A stretch of 64,000 nucleotides of DNA from Gammaproteobacteria bacterium (GCA_009928645.1 SACH01000005.1:1-64000), one strand, 5' to 3'; counted from the stretch's first letter, positions 26,776 through 37,068 are shown. Numbers and translations: made by a program. Notes: generated by a model from the letters alone, not told the origin.

Positions 26776-28572
26776 GTGAGAAAGATCGTCCTCCCCATCA
26801 TCTTTGCCGTCCTGGCCTATGGTTTCTGGATCAGCCCGGACTTCAAGCAGATCGCCGCGGGCGTTGCCATCTTCCTGTTCGGCATGCTCTTTCTCGAAGA
26901 TGGCTTCAAGGCCTACACCGGTGGCGTGCTGGAGAAGATTCTCAAGCGTACCACGGACAAGCTGTGGAAGAGCATGACCTTCGGTGTCATCTCCACCAGC
27001 ATCATGCAGTCCAGTTCGCTGGTGTCGGTCATCACCATCTCCTTCCTCAGCGCCGGGCTTATCGGCCTCACCGCCGGTATCGGCATCGTCTTCGGCGCCA
27101 ACCTCGGCACCACCACCGGCGCCTGGCTGATCGCCGGCTTCGGTCTCAAGATCGACATTGCCGCCTATGCCATGCCCATGCTGGTCTTCGGCATCATCCT
27201 GGCGTTCCAAAGTTCCAAGACCGCCAAGGGTATGGGTTATATCCTCGCTGGCCTCGGCTTCCTCTTCCTGGGTATTCACCACATGAAGGAAGGCTTCGAG
27301 ACCTTCAAGGAAACCATCGACCTGTCCCAGTTCGCGGTGCCGGGCTTCGCCGGCCTGCTGCTCTACACCGGTATCGGCATCTTCGCCACGGTGGTGATGC
27401 AGTCCAGTCACGCCACTCTGGTCATCACCATCACCGCCCTGGCCGCCGGTCAGATCACCTACGAGAATGCCCTGGCCCTGGCCATCGGTGCCAACATCGG
27501 CACCTGCATCACCGCCATCCTCGGCGCCATCAGCGCCAACGTCGATGGCCGCCGCCTAGCCGCCGCCCACCTCATCTTCAACGTCACCACCGGCGTGGTG
27601 GCTATCGTCCTCATGAACCAGATCCTGGTGGTGGTGGACTGGATCGCCGCCCACATCGGCATCGCCGCGGATGACTGGACCCTCAAGCTGTCCATCTTCC
27701 ATTCCCTGTTCAACACCCTGGGCATCCTCATCATGGTGCCCCTGATGGGTAACCTGGTGAAGGTGCTGCACCAGATCTTTCCCCAGCCCAAGGCCGACCT
27801 GGTGGCGCCCCTCTACCTCAACGAGGCCGTCACCGAATTTCCCGATACCTTGGTGGAGACGGTGCGCAAGGAGGTGCTGCACCTCTATGACAATGCCTTT
27901 GAGGTTCTGGCCCATGGCCTCAACCTTCACCGGCACGACATCCGTTCGGACGCGGATCTTATCGAACTGACTCAACAGCCTGAAAAGCTCATGGAATTCG
28001 ATATTGACGATATCTATGGCCGCAAGGTCAAGGTGCTGTACAACGCCATCGTCGAGTTCACCAGCCGCACCCAGGCCGATCTGCCCCAGGAGCACATGGA
28101 ACGGATCTATGTCCTGCGGGAGGCCGCCCGTGACATCGTCGAGGCCATCAAGGATGTCAAGCACATGCGCAAGAACCTGGTCACCTACATCGTCTCGGAC
28201 AATCCCAGCATCAAGGCGGAGTACAACAAGATCCGCGCCCAGTTGGGTGAGATCCTGCGGGAGTTGACCACCCTGCGCGATGCCGGCGAGGCGGCGGATC
28301 TGGTGGCCCTCGACGGTCTGCGCCTGCAAATGGAGGAGAACGACGTCACCCTCAACGGTGACCTGGACCGCCTTATCCGCGAGGGCCGGATCACCGCCCC
28401 CATGGCGACCTCGCTGATGAACGACAGCACCTACTCCTACGACGTCGCGAAAAACCTCATCGCCGCCGGCGCGGGGCTCTTCGGTCCCCACGATCTCGGC
28501 ATGCGCCAGGCGGCCGAGGACATCGAGCTGGACGACGAGGAGTTGGACCAACTGGTGCGTAACCCCGGTTGA
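26776..28572 (+). CDS. second Na/Pi cotransporter family protein with PhoU-like tail
   Basis: This 598-aa paralogue, from a GTG start, has the Na/Pi repeats 'ISTSIMQSSSLVSVITISFLSAG' and 'FATVVMQSSHATLVITITALAAG', with 'FGANLGTTTGAWL' and 'IGANIGTCITAIL'. The C-terminal ~220 residues are soluble and helical ('MERIYVLREAARDIVEAIKDVKHMRKNL'), PhoU-like. The His in 'QSSHATL' replaces the usual Ser/Ala and differs from the neighbour. It is divergent from the cotransporter at 24703. A hairpin follows its stop. Confidence 0.9.
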   Translation: MRKIVLPIIFAVLAYGFWISPDFKQIAAGVAIFLFGMLFLEDGFKAYTGGVLEKILKRTTDKLWKSMTFGVISTSIMQSSSLVSVITISFLSAGLIGLTAGIGIVFGANLGTTTGAWLIAGFGLKIDIAAYAMPMLVFGIILAFQSSKTAKGMGYILAGLGFLFLGIHHMKEGFETFKETIDLSQFAVPGFAGLLLYTGIGIFATVVMQSSHATLVITITALAAGQITYENALALAIGANIGTCITAILGAISANVDGRRLAAAHLIFNVTTGVVAIVLMNQILVVVDWIAAHIGIAADDWTLKLSIFHSLFNTLGILIMVPLMGNLVKVLHQIFPQPKADLVAPLYLNEAVTEFPDTLVETVRKEVLHLYDNAFEVLAHGLNLHRHDIRSDADLIELTQQPEKLMEFDIDDIYGRKVKVLYNAIVEFTSRTQADLPQEHMERIYVLREAARDIVEAIKDVKHMRKNLVTYIVSDNPSIKAEYNKIRAQLGEILRELTTLRDAGEAADLVALDGLRLQMEENDVTLNGDLDRLIREGRITAPMATSLMNDSTYSYDVAKNLIAAGAGLFGPHDLGMRQAAEDIELDDEELDQLVRNPG

Positions 28573-28573
28573 G

Positions 28574-28595
28574 CCGCTATGCTTAAGAATAGCGG
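28574..28595 (+). terminator. hairpin after the second Na/Pi gene
   Basis: CCGCTAT-GCTTAAGA-ATAGCGG forms a 7-bp stem just 1 nt after the stop codon. It lacks a T-tract, so it may be an attenuator or an RNA-stabilising hairpin before the small downstream gene rather than a true terminator. Confidence 0.45.
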
Positions 28596-28647
28596 TGTTC
28601 ACTGACCACCGCTGACACCTTGAATCCATCTCCGGGAGAAACCGACA

Positions 28648-28899
28648 ATGGCCGTCAAAAAATTTCTCAAGCAGGTCGCCGGGCTCTTCGATCTCCGCAA
28701 GCAAAAATGTAAGGACAAGAAAGTCTGCCTGGAGGAGGCGGTGGGCCGCCTTCAGGCGCGGCAGGTAGAGCTGGAGGCGAGCCTGGCGGAAGAGCAGACC
28801 GAAAAGCAGCGTAACAAGCTCACCAAGCAATTAAAGGTGGTGACGGCCAAGCGGCAGAAGGGCGAGAAGATCCTTCAGGATCTGGCGGAACAGGCCTGA
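28648..28899 (+). CDS. small coiled-coil protein, 83 aa
   Basis: The ATG at 28648 follows a GGGAGAAA site. The product starts 'MAVKKFLKQVAGLFDLRKQKCKDKKVCLEEAVGRLQARQVELEASLAEEQTEKQRNK' and is almost entirely a Lys/Glu-rich amphipathic helix, likely a coiled coil, with two Cys close together (KCKDKKVC). It sits 75 bp after the Na/Pi gene and before a strong terminator, so it probably belongs to that transcript. A role with the transporter is inference only; I do not know the family. Confidence 0.7.
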   Translation: MAVKKFLKQVAGLFDLRKQKCKDKKVCLEEAVGRLQARQVELEASLAEEQTEKQRNKLTKQLKVVTAKRQKGEKILQDLAEQA

Positions 28900-28954
28900 T
28901 CCCGCTCCCCCGCCCACACCCCCGCCCTTCTCGTGCGGGCGCGCCCCGGTCACC

Positions 28955-28995
28955 AAGGCCCATCAGGCCCCCGCCTGATGGGCCTTCGCTTTTTT
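28955..28995 (+). terminator. Rho-independent terminator
   Basis: AAGGCCCATCAGG (28955-28967) pairs perfectly with CCTGATGGGCCTT (28974-28986), followed by CGCTTTTTT. It closes the transcript of the Na/Pi gene and the small coiled-coil gene. The remaining ~260 bp up to the PiT gene at 29259 contains no gene, only an AT-rich presumptive promoter zone near 29170-29215. Confidence 0.95.
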
Positions 28996-29258
28996 GCCGT
29001 TGTTGTTTTATTCGCACAATCGGGAACGCGCCCACCCCAAGGGCCGCCGCTCGGCGGGGGGTTGCGCACCCTGGTCCGGCCATTCCCGCGCCCTGACCCT
29101 GGATGATCGGCCACCCGCCAGAGCTGGCTTTCTCTGGGATCCACCGAGAACGGGTCGGCATCTGCGGCGAATAACGAAAAAAGTTCCCCATTGTTACGAA
29201 AAAATTACTACACTGCGTCCCTCTGACAACAACGACAGCCCGGGGGGAACCGCCACCC

Positions 29259-30302
29259 ATGGAATTACTTTCCATCCTTGTCTACGTTGCCGTTGCGGTG
29301 GTCCTCATCTTCGATTACACCAACGGCTTTCACGACGCCTCCAATATCATCGCTACCCCCATCGCCTCCCGGGCCCTGACGCCCGTCCAGGCGGTGGCCA
29401 TCGTCGCCACCTTCGAATTCCTTGGCCCCCTGCTGGGCGGTACCGCGGTGGCCAACACCATCGGCAAATTCGTCGACCTGGAGGGTGTCAGGGATATCTT
29501 TTCGGTCACGATCATCCTCTGCGGACTCTCCGGGGCCATCTTCTGGAACCTGATCACCTGGTGGTTTGGCATCCCCTCCTCCTCCTCCCATGCCCTGGTC
29601 GGTGGTCTCGCCGGCGCGGTCATGGTTGGGGTGGGCGTAGACCATGTGGTCTGGGGCTTCACCGAGCTTTTTACCCAGGGCAAATTCACTGGCGTCACCA
29701 AGGTCCTGCTGGCACTGATCATTTCTCCGGTGGTCGGCTTCGTGGCGGGCTACCTCATCCACCGCACCGTCTTCCGCCTGACCTGCCGTGCTAAGCCTTC
29801 CATTAACAAGTTCTTCAAGCGCATCCAGTTCCTGTCCTGCGCTGGCCTGGCCTTCTCCCACGGCGCCAATGACGCCCAGAAGAGTATGGGCATCATCACC
29901 CTGGTATTGCTCACCGGCGGCTTCATCGACGAGTTCAAGGTGCCCTTCTGGGTAATCCTGTCCTGCGCCATCGCCATCACCCTGGGCATCCTCTCCGGCG
30001 GCTGGCGCATTGTCCGCACCATCGGGTTTGGCATCTTCAAGGTGCGCCCCATCCATGCCTTTGATGGCCAGCTCACCTCGGCCGCGGTCATCATGACCGC
30101 TTCCGCCATCGGCGCCCCGGTCTCCACCACCCACGTCGTCAGCTCCGCCCTCATGGGCATCGGCGCCGCCGAGCGGCCCAAGGCCGTCCGCTGGGCCAAG
30201 GCCCAAGAGATCGTCACCACCTGGATCATCACCATCCCCGGCGCCGGCGTCGTCTCCGTGTTCACCTACCTGGTGCTCGATCTGCTGGTCCCGGGACTCT
30301 GA
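29259..30302 (+). CDS. PiT-family inorganic phosphate transporter (copy 1)
   Basis: This 347-aa permease has about 9-10 helices and both PiT repeats: 'FDYTNGFHDASNIIATPIASRALTPVQA' and 'LAFSHGANDAQKSMGIITLVL', with 'GIPSSSSHALVGGLAGAV' and 'GAPVSTTHVVSSALMGIG'. PiT proteins move metal-phosphate or phosphate with H+ or Na+ at low affinity. GGGGGGAA precedes the ATG. The DUF47 gene follows after 60 bp, so the two form a pair. It is very close in sequence to copies 2 and 3. Substrate could be another oxyanion (some PiT relatives carry sulfate). Confidence 0.92.
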   Translation: MELLSILVYVAVAVVLIFDYTNGFHDASNIIATPIASRALTPVQAVAIVATFEFLGPLLGGTAVANTIGKFVDLEGVRDIFSVTIILCGLSGAIFWNLITWWFGIPSSSSHALVGGLAGAVMVGVGVDHVVWGFTELFTQGKFTGVTKVLLALIISPVVGFVAGYLIHRTVFRLTCRAKPSINKFFKRIQFLSCAGLAFSHGANDAQKSMGIITLVLLTGGFIDEFKVPFWVILSCAIAITLGILSGGWRIVRTIGFGIFKVRPIHAFDGQLTSAAVIMTASAIGAPVSTTHVVSSALMGIGAAERPKAVRWAKAQEIVTTWIITIPGAGVVSVFTYLVLDLLVPGL

Positions 30303-30362
30303 TCCGACCTATCGCCAACCGAACATTCACTTTCAAGACTTTATCAAGCGAGGACAACCCCC

Positions 30363-31064
30363 ATGAGTGGTGGCAACAACTCCATCGTTACCAAACTAAC
30401 CGCCCGCATCTTCCCGGTCATGCCGGACTTTTACGGCATGATGGTCGAGCAATGCGACGTTACCGCCCGCGGCATGGATGTCTTTCTGGAGTTCATGAAA
30501 ACCGCTGACACGGCCAAGGCGGATCAGGTTCGTGCTATCGAGAAAGAGGGCGATGAGCTCAAGACTCGGCAGATGGAGGTCCTGAACCGCGCCTTCGCGA
30601 CCCCCATGGACCGCGAGGATATCTTCCGCGCCATCATGGCCATTGACGAGGTCCTGAACTACGGCAAGACCACGGTGCGGGAAATGGAGGCCCTGGAGAT
30701 CAAGCCCGATGAGCACATGGTCGCCATGGCGCAACTGGTGCGCGACGGGGCTTACAGCCTCAAGAGCGGCTACAGCAAGCTCTCCACCAATCCCATGGAC
30801 GCCGAGGTGGACGCCGCTGCCACGCGCAAAGGTGAGCGCAACACCGAAAAGGCCTATCGCAGCGCCCTGGCCGACCTCTTCAGCCCCGACAAGGACATCG
30901 AGACCGCCCTGCGCGCCGGCGTTCCCGGGGCCCAGGCCGATGCCTTCATCCACATTATGGAGGTGCTGAAGCGGCGCGAGGTCTATCGTCACCTCTCCAA
31001 TGCCGCCGATAAGCTGGAACATGCCGGCAGTGTTCTGCACGACATCGTAGTCCAGATCGCCTGA
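30363..31064 (+). CDS. DUF47 (PhoU-like) phosphate-transport accessory protein (copy a)
   Basis: This 233-aa all-helical protein starts 'MSGGNNSIVTKLTARIFPVMPDFYGMMVEQCDVTARGMDVFLEFMK' and contains 'IEKEGDELKTRQMEVLNRAFATPMDREDIFRAI', the E-x-E-G-D and P-M-D-R-E-D patterns of DUF47/PhoU-like proteins. Such proteins are thought to control the adjacent PiT permease. It directly follows PiT copy 1. A GC hairpin (GGGCCGGTC/GACCGGCCC, 31106-31128) lies 42 bp downstream. Confidence 0.92.
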   Translation: MSGGNNSIVTKLTARIFPVMPDFYGMMVEQCDVTARGMDVFLEFMKTADTAKADQVRAIEKEGDELKTRQMEVLNRAFATPMDREDIFRAIMAIDEVLNYGKTTVREMEALEIKPDEHMVAMAQLVRDGAYSLKSGYSKLSTNPMDAEVDAAATRKGERNTEKAYRSALADLFSPDKDIETALRAGVPGAQADAFIHIMEVLKRREVYRHLSNAADKLEHAGSVLHDIVVQIA

Positions 31065-31105
31065 TTCCCCTCCCCCTACCACCCTCCCCTCCCTGCTTAC
31101 CCCTC

Positions 31106-31128
31106 GGGCCGGTCGCAGAGACCGGCCC
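31106..31128 (+). terminator. GC-rich hairpin after DUF47 copy a
   Basis: GGGCCGGTC-GCAGA-GACCGGCCC is a perfect 9-bp stem 42 bp after the stop codon. There is no T-tract, so termination efficiency is uncertain. Confidence 0.5.
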
Positions 31129-31145
31129 CGACGGGGTCGCAAATT

Positions 31146-31250
31146 CCATCCGCATGTCCAGGTCCTGATCCATCCTCCCCAGGCGGACGGTCAGGCTGCG
31201 GGCCAGGCCCTCCTCCCTCCAGCCGGTTGAGGCCCAGACGCTTCTGACCA
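31146..31250 (-). pseudogene. fragment of a cNMP-binding domain C-terminus
   Basis: On the minus strand, 'KRLGLNRLEG' then, after a frameshift, 'GLARSLTVRLGRMDQDLDMRMEF' matches the C-terminus of the SulP/cNMP transporter at 41098-43326 ('KRLGFNMLEGLARTLAIRLRRADQDLAMLNEY'). It lies in the 467-bp gap after DUF47 copy a, in the same orientation as the intact gene. It is a short non-functional relic; the rest of this gap shows nothing clear. Confidence 0.7.
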
Positions 31251-31531
31251 TTTCAGCCGGCGACCCGGTCGCAGCCCCCGCTCTAGGCAAGATCGTGGTG
31301 GGGGTGCTGACGATGCGAGGACCTGTCCGGTTTGGCCCCAAAAAGGGGCGCCACTACGAAGCCAACCGCGGCGGGTGTAGACCTGGCTATTTGTGGCCAC
31401 GAATTCCCTTGACATGGCTTTGTACCCCAACTTGCTTAATCATGGAGTTTTTTGAGGCAAGCACTGTATGGTGATAACTGTGGTGAGTACCATGCGTCGC
31501 AACGAGATCCCACTGACCGTCAGGGTTCCTC

Positions 31532-32505
<974 letters not shown>

Positions 32506-32509
32506 GCGT

Positions 32510-33160
32510 CTACAGCTCGGTAAATAAAGCCGTTTCCGGAAGCCGCGACTTCGGCAGCTTGGCATTGATGTCATCGGCACCGTGATAACCGAGTGCGACC
32601 AGCACGACGCAACGCAGGCCTTGCTCCGGCAAGCCGAGCACCGCGTCGATCGCCTGCGCGTCGATCCCCTCCATCGGGCAGGCATCGATACCCAGCGCTC
32701 CGGCCGCTTGCAATACCGTTCCCAGCGCGATGTACACCTGGTGCTCGATCCAAACGTCTAGTGTCTGGTTCTGACGATGCAGCCCAACATAGTAGCGGCG
32801 CGTGTTGTTCTGCATGGTTTTGGCTTCCGGCACCTGGAAACGGTCATCGGCCTCTTCCTGGGCCAGCACGCGGTCGAGATGGACATCGTCAAGATCGGCA
32901 CGGGCGCACATCACCAGCACATGCGAGGCATTGCGCACCTTGGACGCGTTGTAGGCGTAGGCCCCATCCAGGGTCGCGGCGATCTTTTCCTTGGTGGCAT
33001 GGCTGGCAGCCATCACGAAATGCCAGGGCTGGGAGTTCACCGAAGAGGGGGTAAAGCGCAACACGGTGCGCAAGGCAGCAAGACTTTCCTCCGGCAGCTT
33101 GCGGCTGGCGTCAAAGGCCTTGCAGGTACGGCGGGAGGTCGCAACTTCAACAATATTCAT
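32510..33160 (-). CDS. nfsB: oxygen-insensitive NAD(P)H nitroreductase (NfsB-like)
   Basis: This 216-aa flavoenzyme of the nitroreductase family starts '[53 protein letters not shown]', where 'RRTCKAFD' and '[11 protein letters not shown]' are FMN-binding segments, and ends with '[22 protein letters not shown]'. It reduces nitro-compounds or quinones with NAD(P)H. A GGGG site precedes the ATG. Its stop lies right at the junction with the truncated kinase, implying the kinase was cut by a rearrangement that placed this gene here. Confidence 0.92.
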   Translation of the reverse strand: MNIVEVATSRRTCKAFDASRKLPEESLAALRTVLRFTPSSVNSQPWHFVMAASHATKEKIAATLDGAYAYNASKVRNASHVLVMCARADLDDVHLDRVLAQEEADDRFQVPEAKTMQNNTRRYYVGLHRQNQTLDVWIEHQVYIALGTVLQAAGALGIDACPMEGIDAQAIDAVLGLPEQGLRCVVLVALGYHGADDINAKLPKSRLPETALFTEL

Positions 33161-33233
33161 ATCGCCCCTGAATAACTAAAGGTTGACTGTTAATTCGCCA
33201 GGCCAGGCGGAAGGCCCAGCCCGGCAGCTTGGC

Positions 33234-34208
33234 TCAAAACGCCTCTTCCTCCACCTCCAGATAGACCAGCGAGATGTGCTTGCCCAGCTCGCCGTCGAAT
33301 ACCGACCAGTCCCGGTAGGCGGCGAGGCGCTCGCTGACCTGGGGTTTCATCTCGAAATCCCTCAGCCCCTCGCCATAGAGCGCGGTGACAACCTCGCGCA
33401 GGCCGCTCAAGTAGCCCAGATAATCATCGACGATCTCCCAGCCGCCGACCTGGCCATGGCCCGGAATCAGCACTTTAGCGCCGCTGACCCTGGACTTGAT
33501 GTCTTGCAGCGCCTCGATGCTGCCGCGAAAGGAGCCGTCGTCCATGCGCACGATGCGGCCATTGTTGGCGTTGTCGGCCAGGAAGAGCACGCCGCGCGCG
33601 GGGATCTCGAACATCAGATCCGAGGTAGAGTGAACCTTGGGGTAGTGATGCACCTTGATGGTCAGGCCACTGATGCTTAGCTCGTCGCCATCATCAAGCG
33701 TACGCGTCGGCGGCACCAGTTCGGTGCCCGCGGTGGCGCCATTTGTGGCATTCATCATGATCGCGAGCCACTGCTCGCCGGCGCCCTGCGCGATGAGTTC
33801 CAGCATTTTCGGATGCCCGTAGATGGGCACGTCCGGTGTGTCGGCGACCATCGCCTGATTCCCGAGCCAATGGTCACCATGCACATGGGTGTTGAGGACC
33901 GCGAGCAGTGGCTTGTCGGTCTTCTGGCGAATCTGGCGCAGCAGCATCTCGCCGATCCTCAGGCTCGAGCCGGTGTCGATGACGATCACGCCGGCATCGG
34001 TCAGGATGAAGGACGAATTGGCCATGAAGCCCCGGTTCTCGGGCGAGGGCGGATTGATGTCACCGTAGAGGGTAAAGACGCCGGGGGCGACCTCATGGGC
34101 AACGGCGTCCGGCACCGGGGGCCCTGGCTCGGCGGCCGTCGCCGGGGTCACGAAGCCGACCAGGAGCGCGAACGCCAAACAGGCCGTGCTTGATGTGCGG
34201 GCGGTCAT
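33234..34208 (-). CDS. secreted MBL-fold metallo-hydrolase
   Basis: This 324-aa protein has a signal peptide ('[27 protein letters not shown]') and a metallo-beta-lactamase fold with the metal-binding '[13 protein letters not shown]' (HxHxDH) and later '[13 protein letters not shown]' and '[10 protein letters not shown]'. It probably acts in the periplasm; the substrate is unknown (relatives include quinoprotein-associated SoxH-like hydrolases). Its ATG at 34208 overlaps the stop of the pterin dehydratase gene by 4 nt (ATGA), so the two are translationally coupled. The track's 87-residue extension is shadow of that gene. Confidence 0.88.
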   Translation of the reverse strand: MTARTSSTACLAFALLVGFVTPATAAEPGPPVPDAVAHEVAPGVFTLYGDINPPSPENRGFMANSSFILTDAGVIVIDTGSSLRIGEMLLRQIRQKTDKPLLAVLNTHVHGDHWLGNQAMVADTPDVPIYGHPKMLELIAQGAGEQWLAIMMNATNGATAGTELVPPTRTLDDGDELSISGLTIKVHHYPKVHSTSDLMFEIPARGVLFLADNANNGRIVRMDDGSFRGSIEALQDIKSRVSGAKVLIPGHGQVGGWEIVDDYLGYLSGLREVVTALYGEGLRDFEMKPQVSERLAAYRDWSVFDGELGKHISLVYLEVEEEAF

Positions 34209-34567
34209 TGCCGGCCCTCCGTCGCGTCCGGATGCGCCAAGGCATCGGTCTTGGCCGCCATGATGAAATCGTTGCGGTGCAGCCCGCGGATCTTGTGGCT
34301 CCACCAGGTCACGACCACCGAGCCCCACTCCGTCACCAGCTTTGGATGATGTCCCTCCTCCTCGGCCAGCGCGCCAACGCGGTTGGTGAAGGCCAGCGCC
34401 TGGGCGAAGTCTGCAAATGGAAAGCTCCGCTCCAGTTGCATGATCCCATCGCGGACCTCGACGGACCAATCCGGAATCTGCCTGATCAGCGCCGCCAGTT
34501 CATCCTCGCTCACCCGCGGCGCATCGGCGCGGCAGGCCTCGCAGGTCTCTGAAGTCAGCTTAGTCAT
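34205..34567 (-). CDS. pterin-4a-carbinolamine dehydratase
   Basis: This 120-aa protein has the PCD/DCoH motif '[40 protein letters not shown]' (the HHP catalytic histidines and the distal His). It dehydrates 4a-hydroxytetrahydropterin, recycling the cofactor of aromatic amino acid hydroxylases, or acts in molybdopterin-related chemistry in bacteria that lack them. The ATG at 34567 ('[12 protein letters not shown]') is the family start. It is the first gene of a two-gene unit with the MBL hydrolase. Confidence 0.93.
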   Translation of the reverse strand: MTKLTSETCEACRADAPRVSEDELAALIRQIPDWSVEVRDGIMQLERSFPFADFAQALAFTNRVGALAEEEGHHPKLVTEWGSVVVTWWSHKIRGLHRNDFIMAAKTDALAHPDATEGRQ

Positions 34568-34639
34568 GGTAAGGGTCCCCCTCGGTGGCCAGTGCCTGTG
34601 GTGCGAAATTTGCCGGTTGTCGTGACATGGGTCTTTTGA

Positions 34640-34854
34640 TGGCGCAACGCAACCGCGGGGTACGGGTTCCAGGCCCGGACCCTGACCAATCTCTACAACC
34701 AGCGTCCCCGGTGGCTGGTTAATGCCCACCAAGCGCTCGATGCGGCGGTGGCAGCAGCTTACGGCTGGGAGGACTACGGCCCGGACCTGCCCGATGAGGA
34801 GATCCTGGGCCGGTTGCTGGCCCTGAACCTGGAGCGGATCCAGCGGGCCTGATT
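34640..34854 (+). pseudogene. C-terminal remnant of a class I DNA methyltransferase
   Basis: In the 382-bp gap before hoxW a plus-strand frame reads '[37 protein letters not shown]' and '[22 protein letters not shown]'. This is the characteristic C-terminal tail of large restriction-type SAM-dependent DNA methyltransferases. Everything upstream (SAM and NPPY motifs) is missing and there is no start. It is a relic of a restriction-modification or defence gene. The remaining gap (34855-34949) is featureless. Confidence 0.65.
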
Positions 34855-34949
34855 GGCATCAGGGTTGGAGCACAAATCCGCAGAGACGGGGCCGACGGTC
34901 AGTGGACGCTAAAGTTTCACTTATCACTGGGATGGTTCCGCGTGGTTAA

Positions 34950-35447
34950 TCACCAGCCACCATTCCTCGACGATGCCGGAGAAGAAATTCCGGCTGCGGG
35001 TCGCCCAATCAGGGCCTGGACCTCGGCGAGCATGACCTCCATGGCCGCCGTGGCCAGGGGGCTCAGGCGGCAATGGGCATAGGTGAAGGACTGGCCGGTA
35101 GCCGTGACCAGCCAGGCGGCGGGTTGGTGGCCGTAAAGGGCCTGACACCAGGCCAGCAGTTCCCGCGGGCTTAGGAAATGCGCCATGGACGAGAGGGCAC
35201 TGGCGTCCGGAGCCAGCGTCTGGACCCGGACCTCCCCGGGCTCCCCCGTGACGCTGGCATCGAGAAAGATCACCCGCTCGGCGGTGGCGATCTCCGCGGC
35301 CAGTTCGGCGGTGAGGATGTGGCGGGCAATGACGCTGACCTCGCGGGGCAGCGGTGCCGCCATCAGGGCCTCCGCCGCGAGGGGGCCGATGGCATCGTCG
35401 CCGCGGATGGGGCTGCCGTAACCGATGATCAGGGTCTTGGCCGTCAT
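34950..35447 (-). CDS. hoxW: hydrogenase maturation protease HoxW
   Basis: This 165-aa endopeptidase starts 'MTAKTLIIGYGSPIRGDDAIGPLAAEAL', the G-Y-G-x-x-x-R-G-D-D motif of the HyaD/HybD/HoxW family (metal-binding acidic residues), and contains 'VIFLDASVTGEPGEV' and 'FTYAHCRLSPLATAAMEVM' with the conserved His. It cleaves the C-terminal extension of HoxH after NiFe insertion. It is 125 bp downstream of hoxH, same strand, at the end of the operon. Confidence 0.93.
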   Translation of the reverse strand: MTAKTLIIGYGSPIRGDDAIGPLAAEALMAAPLPREVSVIARHILTAELAAEIATAERVIFLDASVTGEPGEVRVQTLAPDASALSSMAHFLSPRELLAWCQALYGHQPAAWLVTATGQSFTYAHCRLSPLATAAMEVMLAEVQALIGRPAAGISSPASSRNGGW

Positions 35448-35572
35448 GCCCGGGTCAACGGGTTGCAAGGAAGAACTTCCTTCTGTTTGAAGCGGGATAA
35501 GCGTTCCCCCCCCCCTGCCGCCTGGGTGGGCAAGGGTCAAAGTCCGCGGCCTGTCACTGGTTTCCCGCAGGG

Positions 35573-37000
35573 CTAATGGCGACACAGGGAATCCACCACC
35601 CGGCCCGCGGCATCCTGTAACTCGATCACCATCGGCATCTGGCCAAAGGCGTGGGAGGCGCAGGACAGGCAAGGGTCGAAGCAGCGGATGACCGCCTCGA
35701 CGCGGTTGAGCATGCCCTCCTGGAGGTGGTTGGCGTCCACGTAGGCCGCGGCGACCTGCTTGATCGCGGCGTTCATCGCCAGGTTGTTGTGACCGGTGGC
35801 GATGATGAGGTTGACCCAAGTGATGAGGCCGTCGTCATCAATCTTGTAGTGGTGCATCAGGGTGCCGCGCGGGGCCTCGGCGACGCCGATCCCCTCGTCG
35901 CGGTTGCTGCGGGCGCGGGCGCGGACCCGTTGGTCCATGATGTCCGGGTCCTTGAGCAGGCGATCCATCATCTCCAGGGCATAGATGATCTCCACCAGCC
36001 GCGCATAGTGGTAGTGGAAGCTGCTGGCGATGGGACCCGACTCCTGGAGCATGTGGAACTCGGCCAGTGCGACGTCGGCATAGGGGGTGCCGCAGGCGTT
36101 GGCATTATTGAGGCGGGCCAGGGGGCCGACCCGGTAGACCCCCTTGGGGTAGCCCATGGGCTTGTAGTACGGGAACTTCATATAGCTGAAGTCCTCCACC
36201 GCCTCGCCTACCAGACGCTGGTATTCCCAGGTCGGTACCCGGTCCTCAACAATGCGACCGCGCGCGTCTTTTAGGCGCAGAAAGCCATCGTAGTGTTCCA
36301 GATTGCCCTCAGGGGTCACCAGGCTCAGGAACAGGGTGTCCTGAGTGCCAAAGTGGCTGGCCTCGTCCTTGAACTTGGGCACCAGCGTCTTAAAAAAGTC
36401 ATAGGTCCGCCGGGCGATCTCCAGCCCCTCAGGGAGCAGCTTGAGCATCGCCGTACGCTTTTCCTGGGTCAGCGCCTCACTGACGCCACCGGGTACCACC
36501 CAGGTCGGATGAATCTTCTTGCCGCCCAGGGTCTCGATGATGGTCTGGCCGATCTGGCGCAGCCGGATCCCGTCCCTGGCCAGTTCCGGGTACTGACGCA
36601 TGACGCCGAAGATGTTGCGTGTGGCGGGGTCCGCGTCCCAGCCCAGGAGCAGGTCGGGGGAGGACAGGTGGAAGAAGGACAGGGCGTGGGACTGGGTGAG
36701 CTGGGCCAGGTTGATGATCCGCCGCAGCTTCTCTGCGGTGGGCGGGATCGTGACCGAGAGCAGGTGGTCGCAGGCCTTGTTGGCGGCCAGGATATGGCTC
36801 ACCGGGCAGATGCCGCAGGTGCGGGCGGTCAGGGCCGGCATCTCGCGGTAGGGGCGGCCCTCGCAGAACTTCTCGAAGCCGCGGAATTGGGTGAGGTGGA
36901 AAAGGGCGTCCTGGAGTTCCCCCTCGGCGCCGAGTTGCAGGGTGATGCGGGCATGCCCCTCGATGCGGGTGACCGGTTCGATGGTGATGGTTCGGCTCAT
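35573..37000 (-). CDS. hoxH: NAD-linked [NiFe] hydrogenase large subunit HoxH
   Basis: This 475-aa catalytic subunit binds the NiFe(CN)2CO centre through 'RTCGICPVSHILAANKA' and 'DPCLSCASH' near the C-terminus, where four cysteines coordinate nickel. Residues after the final His ('AFGQMPMVIELQDAAGRVVDSLCRH') form a ~25-residue tail that HoxW should remove. It works with HoxY as the hydrogenase module of the soluble bidirectional enzyme. It starts 68 bp after hoxY. Complete. Confidence 0.97.
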   Translation of the reverse strand: MSRTITIEPVTRIEGHARITLQLGAEGELQDALFHLTQFRGFEKFCEGRPYREMPALTARTCGICPVSHILAANKACDHLLSVTIPPTAEKLRRIINLAQLTQSHALSFFHLSSPDLLLGWDADPATRNIFGVMRQYPELARDGIRLRQIGQTIIETLGGKKIHPTWVVPGGVSEALTQEKRTAMLKLLPEGLEIARRTYDFFKTLVPKFKDEASHFGTQDTLFLSLVTPEGNLEHYDGFLRLKDARGRIVEDRVPTWEYQRLVGEAVEDFSYMKFPYYKPMGYPKGVYRVGPLARLNNANACGTPYADVALAEFHMLQESGPIASSFHYHYARLVEIIYALEMMDRLLKDPDIMDQRVRARARSNRDEGIGVAEAPRGTLMHHYKIDDDGLITWVNLIIATGHNNLAMNAAIKQVAAAYVDANHLQEGMLNRVEAVIRCFDPCLSCASHAFGQMPMVIELQDAAGRVVDSLCRH

Positions 37001-37068
37001 GACAAGGGATCGTGGTGAAGAGGGTTGGCGGGCGGGTGGCCGTCAGGGAACCTGGCGTCGCCGCCAGG

